A stretch of 64,000 nt of DNA from the NCBI GenBank assembly GCA_946807835.1, contig OX327683.1:17365001-17429000 (forward strand). The letters are read 5' to 3'. Positions 23,624 to 34,416 of this stretch are shown here, piece by piece (positions within the stretch are counted from its first letter, which is position 1; the number at the start of each line of letters is the position of its first letter). A program made the position numbers and the translations under genes. Source of the stretch: Ailanthus altissimus (taxonomy: Eukaryota > Streptophyta > Magnoliopsida > Sapindales > Simaroubaceae). The notes under the pieces were generated by a model that ran no database searches, had not been told where the DNA came from, and saw nothing but the letters and a program-made list of their open reading frames with translations.

Positions 23624-24056
23624 TGTCACGCTCCAGACCCAAAAGATCTGAAACATGACATAACTTACACTCATTCAATAATGTGCACTCATAATTAATA
23701 TTGCATAAAATTTCAAACTTGAATTCAATATAAGAATCCTTATCAAGTTGCTAGTAAGTTTAATACAAAATCAACCCATGACCATACTTGGTGAAACATA
23801 AACCAAATACAACCACACCTAATAAAATAACACATAAGTATTTATTCAATAGGGACAAATCAAATATCTTAAACTATGTGTCTACAAATTAAACACTTAA
23901 CAACCTAGTAACTTAGGAAACCCAATATTAATAGTATATCTTTAATCTATACAAATAATAGATAAATTAAGTATTATCCGCATACAAATAAAATATGAAT
24001 ATTATACATATATATAAATATTTATTCTTTTTGATATTGGATAAGTGGTTACTACA
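23624..24056 (-). repeat. 5' LTR of the 19863-24056 element, with adjoining primer-binding site
   Basis: This is a 433 bp partner of 19863-20309. Just inside it (23600-23618) the minus strand reads TTTAGTAGTATCAGAGC, one base different from the usual plant initiator-Met primer site TGGTATCAGAGC. Small differences from the 3' LTR show the insertion is not recent. Confidence 0.85.
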
Positions 24057-26745
24057 CCCTTCATGTGACTCAGCTATATCCAAGAAACTTTTTTTTTGGG
24101 CCGATGCATCTCAGTAATTCTCCCAAGGACCCTCTTCTAAATAATTCCCTTGTAAAGAGAGCAAACTTTGGTGCAATGATCTTCACTCATTGATCGACCT
24201 TCTCATCTAGACATTTTATATAGTTGACCAATTCTTCTCACCAGTCTTTGCTGAAATTGATTTGTAAGATTAATCACTGATGTGTTGATAGTTCTGTACT
24301 AAAGAAACATTGATGAGGCCTATGGATTAGAGGTATTTCCTTTATAGTCTTCTTAAATCCTGATGCCTTCTAAGTAAGGTTGTTACTTCAAAATTATTCA
24401 TCCTTGTTAAATATTCGAGTAAGGTGGACTAGAACCCCAAGAGTAGATATCGAGCCTTATTATAGTATGAGAGCAATAGGTCGGCCTCGCAATTATATTT
24501 TCCTGTTACTTGTTTAAAGAAAAGTAAAGAATCACCTCGTACTTCAATATCTTTTATCCCATTTCTCTAAGTACATCGAGGCTGATAATAAGAGCTTCAT
24601 ATTCAGCCTGATTATTAGTATATGAGAAGTTCAACATAAAAGACAATTTAGTCTTTAAACCATATGGAGAAATCAAGATAATACCGAATCCTGTTGCTTG
24701 GTTTATCTTTGATTCATCAAACCATAACTGCCAGTTCTTGTTGGTTATATGACCGATTTTAAAAGTGTCAACAGTTAAGGATTGTGAAGGGCGGTCTACA
24801 AGAAAATCAACTAAGGCTTATCCTTTGACTACTTCCTAGGGAATGTATTTTAGATTGAACTGTATAATGTGATCACCTATTTTTCAAGCCGGTTCCTAAA
24901 AAATGGCTTTGATAAGAGGTACTTTATAATGTCATCTAGCTTATCACGTGCACAGTTACAGGCAATAAATAGTACTTGAGTTTAGTGCATAAGAGTATAG
25001 AGCCAAACAAAAATTTTCAATCATTGTGTATCTTGTTTCAGCATCATTTAGTACTTAGCTAAGATAGTAGGAGACCTTTTCTACGTTATGGTGCTCTTAT
25101 GCCAACATACTTTCAACTTACTTCTTTACAGCTGAGATATAAAGAATCAATAGTAGTTGTGGCTTGGGTGGCATCATAACCAGTGGACTTATGAGATATT
25201 TTTTTAATCTCTCCAAGGACCTTTTGATAATGTATTGTCTATTTAAATTCTTTGCCGTCTTTCAGTTTCAACAGGGATAACCAAGAATGAAGTCGATCGG
25301 CAAAGTTCAAAATGAATCACCTCAAAAATTTATTTTGTCGATTAATTATTGAAATTCATTCTTGGTTTTGGTGTAGGTACTTCTATTATCGCATTGGCCT
25401 TATTTTTGTATACTTTTACCCCTTTTTAGTACCGACCGATACTCTAAATGCATACTTGAGAGGGTTCATTCGTAACTGATAAAGTCGCATTCATTGGAAA
25501 GCTGTCCATAGATCGACTAGGTGTTGTTTATTGGAATTTGACTTTTTCATGACATCATCAATGTAGAGTTCCATAAATCGGCCTATCATATCGTAAAATA
25601 TAGTGTTAATTTCCCATTGATATGTTACACCAGTGTTTTTCAAACCAAATGGCATTACAATACATTCATATGTCCCAATCACTTTAGGACATCTAAATGC
25701 TATCGTGCTTATGTCTGACTTCGTGATAAATATCTAATTATACCCAGAATGTCTATATAGAAAACTCATGTTCTCATCACATGTAGCCAAGTCGACTAGC
25801 ATATCAACTATAAGCATTGGATACTTATCTTTGGAGGTCACCAGATTAAGATTTTAAAAGTCAACACAAAGTCTTAATGTGCCATTCTTTTTAATAACTG
25901 GAATAACATTGGACAACCATTTCACGTAGTTAGATAACTTGATAAAATCGACTTAAAAGAGTCTTTTGATCTCTTTAATGATCTTGTCTTTGCCTTTTTG
26001 TGACATTCTTCGCATATATTGCTAGTATGGTCGATATCCTTCTTTGGTCCAGAGGCCATGTTCGACCAAATCTCGGCTTAGACTAGACATTTCTGTATAG
26101 TCTTATACGAAGCAATATCTAAACTTTCAAAAAGTCATCGCTAATTTGGATTCGTAGGCTGGATCTAAATGTTCATGAATACAAATCGGCCTGGGGTCGA
26201 CCTCAGATCTCAAGTTAATTTCTTGAAGTTTGTTTTGTACTTAAGGGTTATGGTAATCCCACTTTGTTGGCACTGGTTTCAACTCGTGACCAATCTATAG
26301 ATCTTGTTTTCATCTTTATAAATGCATTTGGTTGATGTTGACATGTATGTAGAGTAAGTTCTTCTATTATAACTTGATACATGTCATTGGGCATTGCTCT
26401 GGCCGTGTCCCTTGGACATTGGCCGGTATCATCCCTCTTAAGGATTATAGTAGTAATAATTGGGTTATATAAAAAGGTAGACGTCATTTGTTCGTCACTT
26501 TTAAATAGTTTCGGGTCTACATGGATTATTTTGATCGATCATCTGGTTGTTATTTGAAAATACCCAATGCATGCTGGATGGCAAGGTCTTATCAAGTGGA
26601 TCCAGTCTCGTCCAAGTAGGATATTGTAATCACTTATTACATTGACTACATAGAATGGTTCTTCTCTTTCAATGTGACCAATCTTAACTCTCAGAGAAAT
26701 AAAACCATCGGTTGTGGTCTCTCGTCAAGCAAAATCGGTTATAAT
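24057..26745 (-). pseudogene. Protease end, reverse transcriptase, RNase H and integrase N-terminus of Tat-like element 1
   Basis: Minus strand. Protease C-terminus: Y-N-I-L-L-G-R-D-W-I-H near 26600. RT: I-V-M-P-F-G-L-K-N and the catalytic Y-I-D-D-V in the open stretch 25682-25491. RNase H: N-N-Q-A-E-Y-E-A-L at about 24616-24590, with G-D-S-L-L-F-F-K-Q-V-T-G-K following. Integrase begins before 24057, where S-H-E-G supplies the first His of the HHCC zinc finger; the second His lies at 19850, beyond the nested element. Frames are broken by many stops, and the protease lacks a readable D-T/S-G. Family assignment rests on four ordered domains. Confidence 0.82.
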
Positions 26746-28200
26746 TACCTCTGATGGCTTTTGGTTGTACACATTTATACCACCTTATTGGTGTCTCTTA
26801 CAACCCTCTTGATATCAACTAAGTTTTTTTCTCTGCTTAATGCAGCATTTACGTTAAGCTTGAGATAGCCATCTGGAGAAGCCTGCCAACAAGTAGGAGA
26901 AATCTCTCAAATTAAATTTTGGTTGCTGCTTACCACTAGAGATATCTAATATTCAGACAGCCATACATCTAGTTTGTAAACAAAATATAACGTTGAACAA
27001 TGTGTGAAGCTTTCTTGAAGAGAGGACTAGTGTAAGCATCTATTTCTGTCATTATAGACTTTTCAAAGAATGATCGAAAGCATTTTTAGATGTATCTCTA
27101 AAAGAGAGTGAAACATTGCTAATAAATACTTATTCATACCGTATTGCGTAAATTCTGAAACTGGTGCAACAAAAGAAGTGGCTTCCTAAATATTTGAAAT
27201 TCAGGGGCATTGAGTCAACGCATATAGTTTGGTTTCCTCTTGTTCATTACATTGAAAGCAGATGACATCTATCTCAATATGTCATTGTTGGAGATTATAA
27301 GCTATAGGCAAGATGTTTTTGTAGAGTTTCCATAGGAAAATTCTTAGTTTCAGAGGGATGTTGAGTGTCCGTATTATTTTTAAAACACTTTCAATGAAAA
27401 TTTCAAGAAGTTTAAATGTCGAGGAGAAGCCCTTGATGCCATGTACACCACTTTGTACCCCGACTTAATAGAGTATTTACTATTGCTTGTAAAATGCCAA
27501 AGAAACTTATCAGATGCCTGAAATATCCTTACTGGTATTGAAGCATGTTGTGGTTGGTGGCACACCAAAATTGAAGATGCCATTTTTGAAGAAAGAAATG
27601 GCTGGTGGGCTAAATTGTTGAATTGAATAATTGCCTTTTTTGAAGACTAAAGAAGATGTGTTCAATTGGAACATTACCACCTATTCTTATAAATAGAGAT
27701 GCTCTATTAGTTCATGAATATTATCCCATAATCTAATCTCATACTTTGTTTTAGAGTAAATTCTTTAGTTTTCTCCTTACTTATTAAAAGAAAAATGTAA
27801 GATTGAGGTACATCTCCTAATTTTAAGAGAGAGGGAGAGAAAATTGTTCCCTTCTTGTAATTAGAGAATAGTTGTAATATTATTTTCATAGTGAAATTCT
27901 CCTATACTTGTCCTGTGATTTTTACCTCAATTTGTTTGTGTTTTTTATGTAAAATCTTTGTGTCATTTATTTTCTTTCAATTTTTCATTTCTATTTTAAA
28001 TTAAGATACTGCTTCAACCTATAAATCTTCATAAGAAAGCAAAAGTCTCCACATCTACGTACCATAAAATCTGGTTTAGGTCCTCCAAATTCCAACAACC
28101 ATTGTCAAGAAGTAAGTCTGAGACCCTGTAGAAATCTTTCCCATGGCTTGGTGTAATGGGTAAGAATGAAGGAGTCCTTGGCAACCTTGTAGAAATTTCA
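26746..28200 (-). pseudogene. L1-type LINE ORF2 3' part (zf-RVT and RNase H-like region), interrupted
   Basis: Minus strand. At 28200-28040 it reads L-P-R-T-P-S-F-L-P-I-T-P and V-S-D-L-L-L-D-N-G-C-W-N, and then a solo LTR intervenes (27616-28019). It resumes with D-K-F-L-W-H-F-T-S-N-S-K-Y-S-I-K-S-G-Y at 27520-27465. The zf-RVT domain follows (L-N-I-P-L-K-L-R-I-F-L-W-K-L near 27340, C-F-Q-C-N-E-Q-E-E-T near 27250). An RNase H-like start (G-Y-L-K-L-N-V-N-A-A, V-V-R-D-T-N) runs to about 26750. The polymerase core is not present. The fragment abuts Tat-like element 1 directly, so a deletion or rearrangement joined them. Confidence 0.78.
27616..28019. mobile_element. Probable solo LTR inside the LINE relic
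   Basis: It begins TGTTGAATTG and ends TTCAACC, close to an inverted repeat (TGTTGAA/TTCAACA with the last base changed). TATAAATAGAGATG at about 27690 is TATA-like, and the TTGTAATTAGAGAATAGTTGTAATA block resembles LTR R/U5 sequence of Ty1/copia elements. LINE coding sequence continues on both sides. TAAAT lies directly on the left (27611-27615) and TATAAAT on the right, so the target duplication is only approximate. Confidence 0.5.
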
Positions 28201-30556
28201 CTCCAAAGTTGATACGAGGAAGTTTGATCCTTGAACTTCTTACTTTCATAACAAAAATCTAATCAACTGAATTATCTTGTTATGGGACATGATTCAAGTG
28301 TGTTTAATTTGCAAGATAAAAAAGCAAATAAGATTATACAAAATTTTATATTATATTTAGGTGACATGAGAAAGTCCTAGGTGAAATGAGTGCACTATAT
28401 CGCTCCACGCTCCATCCAAAACATTTATTTTAAAATAAGTTAATCATGGATTTAAAAACGAAACGTATGTTGATAATTATTTGACTTCGTAAAAGGCCTA
28501 GCTAGCCTAGTTTTCTTTTCTTTTCTTTTTCTCAATTTTACAGAAGAAAAAGGAAGAAATTAGTATAAGTTAGAGTCTTGCTCGCTTATGCTTATGCATT
28601 GGCTAAGCTCCAATTGTGAGTCTTTATCGCCGATCTTATAAAAAGCATTTAGAATATAGTGCAAAATTGTAATTCTATGGGTTCATCAAATTGTAATAAC
28701 TTCATATCTGTAGATTTATGTCCATGTTATCTCATTGCCCTTTGCCTTTACACTTAACCTCTTGTAGCGGTATATATGATAATTGAGAAGTGGACTCTTT
28801 CATTGAATCGATAACGGTGGCTTTCTTTTCTTATAGTGATTTTTTTATTTGTATATCCATATGTTATTTCAATAAATATGTTTTATTGTTTAAAGTAATT
28901 AAACCAAATTAAGGAGGTCTAATAGTCATTCTCTTTATTATAATTATAGTACTATTATGATCAATTGATATAAGATTTTAAACTTTTTTTCTCATCTAAA
29001 AAAAAAAGAGTTGAGCTATCATTAAACTAATAATATAAACTATCACTAAACTAAACCTTTTGTGACTCCAATAAACTTTATGTAAAATAAATGATTAGTT
29101 TTGTAAACAAATAACAAAATAAGATACATAGAAGTTAATTGGGGATAATTTTAGTATTAAGTAGGATTTATTTATAAAATATCATGATTTTAAATAGTTT
29201 AATAATGTGTAGTTAAAATTGAGATGTTATTATATATAAAAAAAAAAATAGGGGGAGAAAAGGAAATGTCGCAAGTGGGAAGAAGTTGAAATAGCAAGCC
29301 CATGGCACCGCAAATGATGGTGGGCCTTTGTAAAAAATAACAATGGGCTTCTCCCCTTTCGCTTTGTCCTGCCTACGTCTTCGTTGCGAAGGAAAGACAT
29401 TTATTTATTTATTTATTTTTTAGAAACTTTTATTTATCATTTATTGGTGCGTGGGAGACTGTGATTTGTGATGGTCGCTTTTCGCTTTCCCCCCATTCCC
29501 GATGATAGGTCCAAAGCTTCGAGTTTGTTGCGCTTTTGCCACACAAAGCTTTAAGGGTTAATGCGCCTCCTTTTCTTTTTCTTGTTCTTTCGATTTTCTA
29601 AAGAAAAAAAACTACTAAATGGTAAGGGTTCGGTTACTTTTCTTAGTTCATTAAAAGTCTTCTAGCTTTCACTTTTTCAGAGTGTTATTATATGTGTGGT
29701 CTTTGTAACCCTCGGAGGCAAACTTAAGACTTTTGGTGTTCTATGGCGGAGATACATATTCACTTGTAGAGGTATGTACATATACATATTCTCTCTCGAT
29801 CATTATCATTGCATTTGTATAATTTCTATCATTATCATATATATGTGTACATCACAATTTATATTGAAGAGCTTCTTCTTCCTTTGGTTGCTTAGAACCA
29901 GGCTTTTTCTTTTTCTTTTATTTTATTTTTTGTTTTTATTTCCTTTTGTGTGTGTGTGTTTGTTTTTTTGTTTTACCTGTACAATGCGTAAGTAATTTGA
30001 GACTCCATTTTTATTTTCTTTTACAATATTAAGATGAGAGAAATGGGCATTTCGATCTTTTTCTTTTTCTTTTTTCCCTCTTTTCCTCTCCGTGTTTCTG
30101 CTATTCAAATAGAAGAAGCAACAAAGAGAAAAGGAAATTGTGCTTTTAGGCTCCGGTTTCAGATTTAGATACTGCAACTTTTAATCAATACGTAGTTGTT
30201 AGTTGTTGTGAAACAGAAGCATATAGTTGTTGTGAAATACAGGAATTAACTGTCAAAGTACGTACTTATTTTTAAGGGCTATGTGATTTTTAACAAATAG
30301 CTTTCAAAATCAACATGAAAGGACAACATTGCAAACGAGTTCTTAATTCTAATGCTTCTTTGAGATTGTGCCAATGACAAGATCCCGTTCGTAAATATTC
30401 TTATGCGGATGTTTTGAGCTTATTCTTTATTGATTTTCGTTTCTCATCAACATTTTTTTGAGACACATATAGGTTCAATTATAAGTAATTTCAAACAATC
30501 GGATATAAGGATGGCTAAATAATGAGATTTATTTCTTTTCTTTAGCTGCATCAATC
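28201..30556. other. Intergenic stretch upstream of the second DUF674 gene
   Basis: No gene is seen. Landmarks are (ATTT)n near 29400-29420, a pyrimidine-rich run at 29880-29960 and another at 30050-30090. TTTCTTTTCTTTAG directly precedes the start-codon region (30533-30546) and could be the acceptor of a 5' UTR intron. The open frames here are low-complexity or antisense chance frames. Confidence 0.5.
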
Positions 30557-31417
30557 ATGGCAACTACAGCAGCAACATCAACTACCGAGACAACAAAGGT
30601 GAAATTGAAGTTAATGATAGACAAAAGAGCAAACAAGGTCCTCTTTGCTGAAGCTGGAAAAGATTTTGTGGATATCTTATTCGATACCCTTTATTTGCCA
30701 TTGGCTACGGTCGGCAGGCTCGTCAGCAATGCTGGCATGGTTGGCTGCACTGGAAACCTTTACCAGAGCCTTGAAAATCTGGATGAAGCTTTCCTGCAAA
30801 CCAATAGAAAGAAAGCTGATCTCTTGAAACCCCTTTTAACCAATTCTGACCTCATGCAGACACAAGCATGTCCAAAACCATTGGATACAACAAAGTTGTA
30901 TAATTGTTCGAACAATCACCGTATTGTGACAAATGTAATGCATACCCTATGTCCTCTATGTAGTATTAGAAATTGCATGAATAACGAAGTGACGAGGTTG
31001 GATGCAGTTCCGGATGAGAGCGGTATTGTGAAGAAATTAGTTACTTACATGGTAAAGGATGATTTGTCAGTGACACCAGCGTCGATGATATCTGGCATCA
31101 GCGTGCTCCAGGGCAATGTTAAGTATATTGATGACCTGGAACACAGAGTTGTGGAAATTGGTCCTGCTGAGGTGAGGAGTTCATCTCTGGCATCTTCCAT
31201 CTCGTTTGAAATCTAACTCTTATTAACAGTAGTAAACTGATCGTCTTCAAATTTGAAAGCATAAGCTGATTTTTTTGAGCCTTGCCATAATGCATGGTTT
31301 TTGTTTTGTACCTCTCAGGTTGTGGAGCTATTGAGAGCCTCTTTGCAATCAAATGCAGCTCTTACTACCTACTTTCTCATAGAAAAAGAGTTCAAGCAGG
31401 AAGAAGATAGTGGCTAA
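30557..31417 (+). CDS. DUF674 family protein, two exons, intact
   Basis: Exon 1 is 30557-31171 and exon 2 is 31319-31417, giving 237 residues. The 147 bp intron (31172-31318) starts GTGAGG and ends CTCTCAG, at the same place and phase as in the gene at 7239. A Thr/Ala-rich start (residues 2-13) precedes K-L-K-L-M-I-D, V-L-F-A-E-A-G-K-D-F-V-D and L-P-L-A-T-V-G-R-L. G-C-T-G-N-L-Y is at 64-70. Cys117 (N-C-S-N-N-H) and C-P-L-C (132-135) form the degenerate cysteine site, and further Cys lie at 140 and nearby. Exon 2 encodes V-V-E-L-L-R-A-S-L and a charged tail (E-K-E-F-K-Q-E-E-D-S-G) longer than in the first gene. Exon 1 also stays open past the donor for 15 codons, so a retained-intron form would still make a near-complete protein. 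Function is unknown. Confidence 0.9.
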
Positions 31418-32135
31418 TGAAAATTAATTTTTTCTCGATAGCAGTTTGACACGAAAGCTATAAATTATCACTGCCCTGTTGGTTTTTAATAAAACCAGTA
31501 GTTTTGTTTTAATTTCTGTTGATATTACAAACAACTTTTGATGAACTAATCATGTCAAGTCTGCTATTGCTTAATCTATGTTAATTAATACGCTTCTTAA
31601 GAAGATGTCTAAAGTAAATTCAGCCTCTGCACACGATCGGGTGGTTCTCATTGAAATTGGCTTGTTCCTCTTTATTATAAAAATGTGTAAAATATTCTTA
31701 GAGTTTGGTGCTCCTCTATTAAATGCATATCATGTGTGCTTTAATTTTTCTTAATTGATTAGCTAATATACATAGCATGTATTTAAAGAAGAGATCGCTG
31801 TACTACAAGAGTTTCTAGACTTTATTCTGGAGAGTAAATATCTACACTGAATTATATAAAAGTGAGCTTCATCTACATGGAATTCACGACAAACTTATCA
31901 TGTTATGCCAAATTTAATAATGATCGTCTGTTGTTTTCCAATTTTCGATGCCCTGAACCTGAATTATTTGCTAGCATTCGCATGGGAAAGCCATAAACTG
32001 GCATGTAGCAAACCTTCTTCTTTTATGGGTTGAGCCTTGTCTACGTTATGTCTACATACATGCCTTCGTCTGCTTTATTTCTCAAATTGATTAGCTAGTC
32101 ACTTTCCAATATTTCATGTCCACAATTAAACAGCC
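31418..32135. other. Spacer between DUF674 gene 2 and a truncated DUF674 copy
   Basis: No further coding sequence is seen. The first 200 bases are the likely 3' UTR (TTTAATAAAACCAG near 31487). CTTTCCAATATTTCATGTCCACAATTAAACAGCCATGG just before 32136 resembles the 5' leader of a DUF674 copy. Confidence 0.5.
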
Positions 32136-32250
32136 ATGGCAGCAGTTGCCACACTAAGCTTAAAGCTTCTTGTTGACACAAAGAATCAAAGTCTTTCTGC
32201 TGAAGCTGGTAAAAGACCTTGTGGATTTTCTCTTCTATATTCTTTCTGTC
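32136..32250 (+). pseudogene. DUF674 pseudogene, 5' fragment only
   Basis: It starts with ATG in the context CCATGGC and reads L-S-L-K-L-L-V-D-T-K-N-Q, as in the intact genes. A small deletion removes most of V-L-F (S-L-S-A-E-A-G remains). Then K-R-P-C-G-F-S is the frameshifted form of K-D-F-V-D-F, with F-L-F-Y-I-L readable in another frame up to about 32248. Similarity stops abruptly there, at the equivalent of residue 37. What follows (from about 32251, GTTAATGTGCTGGGAAATTAG) looks like LTR-type sequence, so an insertion may have cut the gene. Confidence 0.8.
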
Positions 32251-32945
32251 GAAGTTAATGTGCTGGGAAATTAGTTCAGTCCATATGTCTTAGTTAAAAA
32301 TTAAGTTGCCTTGTATCAAGTTAACATTGGTTAATCTAAGTTAACTGCGTTTAGACACTTGTAGGGTTGTTGTTGGATATAATGGAACTATATCAACTCA
32401 ATTATGTCTCGATAAACCCCAAAGAAAAAAAAAATCAGAAAATCAGATTATACAGGAGCCAACTTTCTGCAGTTTTGTTCTCTGTTTTTCTACTGCTCTT
32501 GCTGATTTTTGCTGCTGAATCATTGATTTAATTTTCTGCACTTTCAACTCTTTACCTCCTCTGAAATAGAACAATTTATATAAATTTAAGTCTAAAGAAA
32601 TGAAACCACTGCCCTACTCAGAGCGTGCCTGCCTTGAGCGTTATGCCCCCAAGCCCCAAAAAGTTTCTGAACTTAATAATGGATTTTTATAGTTTTATAT
32701 TTTAAAATAAATATTTTTATAATTTGATCTCTTAAAATTTTAAATTTTAAACTAATATTCTCATATAATAATAAATATAACACCTTATAATTTTTTACTT
32801 GGATATTTTATCCCCTACTCTAAATTTTAGTTTTGCTAAATATACTTTAGATTATCAAATAAATGAAAATCAATAATATTATAATAGTGACTAAAATATC
32901 CCTGTAATGAAGTATATTCTATATTATGTTGGTGAGATATATTAT
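32251..32945. other. Non-coding stretch, possibly an LTR fragment, before Tat-like element 2
   Basis: TGCTGGGAAATTAGTTCAGTCC to about 32600 has the look of a Ty1/copia LTR (GTTAACT-type words, a TTTTCTGCACTTTC end) but shows no defined end or target duplication. The remainder to 32945 is plain AT-rich DNA. Confidence 0.3.
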
Positions 32946-34416
32946 TGTTGACCTCAAAATTTGATAATTCGAAAGTCAATGAATTAGATTTGTTTTGCTA
33001 GGAAAGTTTAACTTAGATGGCAATAATAAAACATAAAAGCTGGACTAATAAGATCGCTTCTCCTCCGTCAAAAAGTGCATGAAGACAACCTTGAAACTAA
33101 AGCAGATGTGAGGTCGCGCTAGAGTTTTTTTGGTCTAGACATTTCGATGCTTAAGTTAGCAGAAGCCCGAAAAAAATAAAACTAAGGTAAGAGAGTAAAC
33201 AATGAAGTGAATTGCTCTATATATTGGATAGTTGATGATCTTTAGCAAAGGTGGGCAAAAAATCAAACAACTACACCAGACCGAGTGAACCAAACCGACT
33301 CAATTTAATTTGGTTTAGTTATGTCTTAGCTGATTCGATTTTCGATTCTAAATTTTAAAAAACTAGAAATTTGCATCGGTTTTTAGCTTTGGACTTTCAA
33401 ATTGTGAAACCAATTTTTAAAAAAAAATGAAAGAAAATATACGTGGCACTTTAGGAATGGAATCAAAACCAAGAACTGAATTGAATTGAACCATCAAATT
33501 CCAAAGTGAGTCTACTTTGAGCTTATCTAAAGCTAAAAGTCCAAACCGATAATTAAACCGAATCAATTTGGTTTAGTTTAGTTCGATTCTCGATTAAATT
33601 TTCTAAAAATCAACTAGTTCGGTTCAATTTTGGTTCTGTCCAAAAATTGAATCGAATCAAAAATGCCCACCACCCTTAATCTCTAATGATGATTTCTTCG
33701 TCTATAAGGTGAGGATGTGGGATATACTTGTAATTTTTAAATCCTTTTTTTATGTGGATGTTTTTATGGACTTGCCCATCTTGGATTATGTTATTATAGT
33801 TTTCTTAAAACTACACTCGATCATACTTGCCTTGGTAGGATTATCTATTTTTAGAGATTTTTCTTTGATAAACTTAACTTTATCCACAACTCTCTACATC
33901 TCTTCTAACTTGAATCTTTTTTAAGAACTTCTTTAATTATTTGAAGTGGCTATTTTTGGACCTTTCCATACTTGACAAGAGTAGGAGTTATTTCTCTTCG
34001 ATTAAGACTTGTTTGAATAGGATGGTCAGTGTTTGGCTGTTGTTCTGTTTAGCCTTATTGGTGATAAGTTTATCCGAGTAGGGTGTCGGGCTTCTACTAT
34101 TGCTTTGACTAGCTCAAAGAGATTGTAGTTGTCATTTAAGAGATTGACCGGATAGGGTAGCCAAGTTTTGACCATTTTCTAACCAACTCAGAAGGTGTGG
34201 ACTTAGTCTTCTCTCCTTTAGTAGTCTGATCGAGTAGAGTAGTTGGGCCTCGGTCATTGTTCGACCAGCTCAAAGAAGGTACATTGGTTCGAGGACGTTC
34301 ATAGGCCAATACTTTCCTTTTAGGTCTTATATGTTTAAGGTTTTCTTTAGGTTCTTTTGATCTAAAGTCTTTTGGCCTTATAGGCTGCAGACCTTAAACT
34401 TGTTCGCTGAAATTCA
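32946..34416 (-). repeat. 3' LTR of Tat-like element 2 (with inserted MITE)
   Basis: It matches 55024-56072 as a direct repeat, including TTAGATTTGTTTTGCTAGGAAA, CAATGCTTAAGTTAGCA and the GATGATTTCTT block. A 433 bp hAT-type MITE (33245-33677) is present in this copy only. Without it the length is about 1.04 kb, equal to the partner. Confidence 0.78.
33245..33677. mobile_element. hAT-type MITE inside the 3' LTR of Tat-like element 2
   Basis: The ends are GCAAAGGTGGGCAAAA and TGCCCACCACCCTT (inverse AAGGGTGGTGGGCA). The interior is built of AACCGAAC/GGTTTAGTT-type words, like the MITE at 16907. The flanks GATCTTTA and AATCTCTA differ at two of 8 bases, consistent with an aged 8 bp target duplication. 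The intact partner LTR reads AATCTCTAGTG here, which confirms the insertion point. Confidence 0.72.

Larger units (their letters stand above)
19858..24061 (-). mobile_element. LTR retrotransposon (chromovirus-like, short-LTR derivative) with 5 bp target duplication CCCTT
   Basis: The element itself is 19863-24056 (4194 bp) and is flanked by CCCTT (19858-19862 and 24057-24061). On the minus strand the 5' LTR is 23624-24056 and the 3' LTR is 19863-20309. Both begin TGTAGTAACCACTTATCC and end in GGGGCGTGACA or GGAGCGTGACA. A primer site close to initiator Met tRNA (TAGTATCAGAGC) adjoins the 5' LTR, and a purine tract AAGGAGGGGAGAAT adjoins the 3' LTR. The only own coding relic is an integrase C-terminus (20330-20760). 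The rest of the interior is foreign: an old pararetrovirus piece and a LOG relic, both on +. The insertion point is inside the integrase zinc finger of Tat-like element 1. Confidence 0.88.
13264..26745 (-). mobile_element. Ty3/gypsy element, Tat-like (no. 1), 5'-truncated and with a nested insertion
   Basis: The minus-strand order is protease end (about 26745-26560), RT (25960-25000), RNase H (24950-24400), integrase (24380-24057 continuing at 19862-18860), then a long 3' region with an antisense frame (15007-18500), and the 3' LTR, whose outer end is TGTTGTAAAATTTGGG at 13264. The RNase H motif N-N-Q-A-E-Y-E-A-L and the long 3' region with an antisense frame are features of the Tat lineage. 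Gag and the 5' LTR are gone: at about 26745 the protease abuts a LINE relic. A 4.2 kb LTR element (19863-24056) splits the integrase. Many stops and frameshifts show that it is dead. I could not fix the inner edge of the 3' LTR. Confidence 0.75.

Noticed and set aside
28140..28290. Possible SINE with tRNA-like A and B boxes (TGGCTTGGTGTAATGGG, TTTGATCCTTGAAC)
   Set aside because: The minus strand of the same bases reads as LINE ORF2 (P-R-T-P-S-F-L-P-I-T-P, V-S-D-L-L), which explains it better.
29696..30177. Hydrophobic open frame on + and Lys-rich frame on - before DUF674 gene 2
   Set aside because: Both come from pyrimidine-rich low-complexity sequence (TTTTCTTTTT runs) and show no homology or start context.
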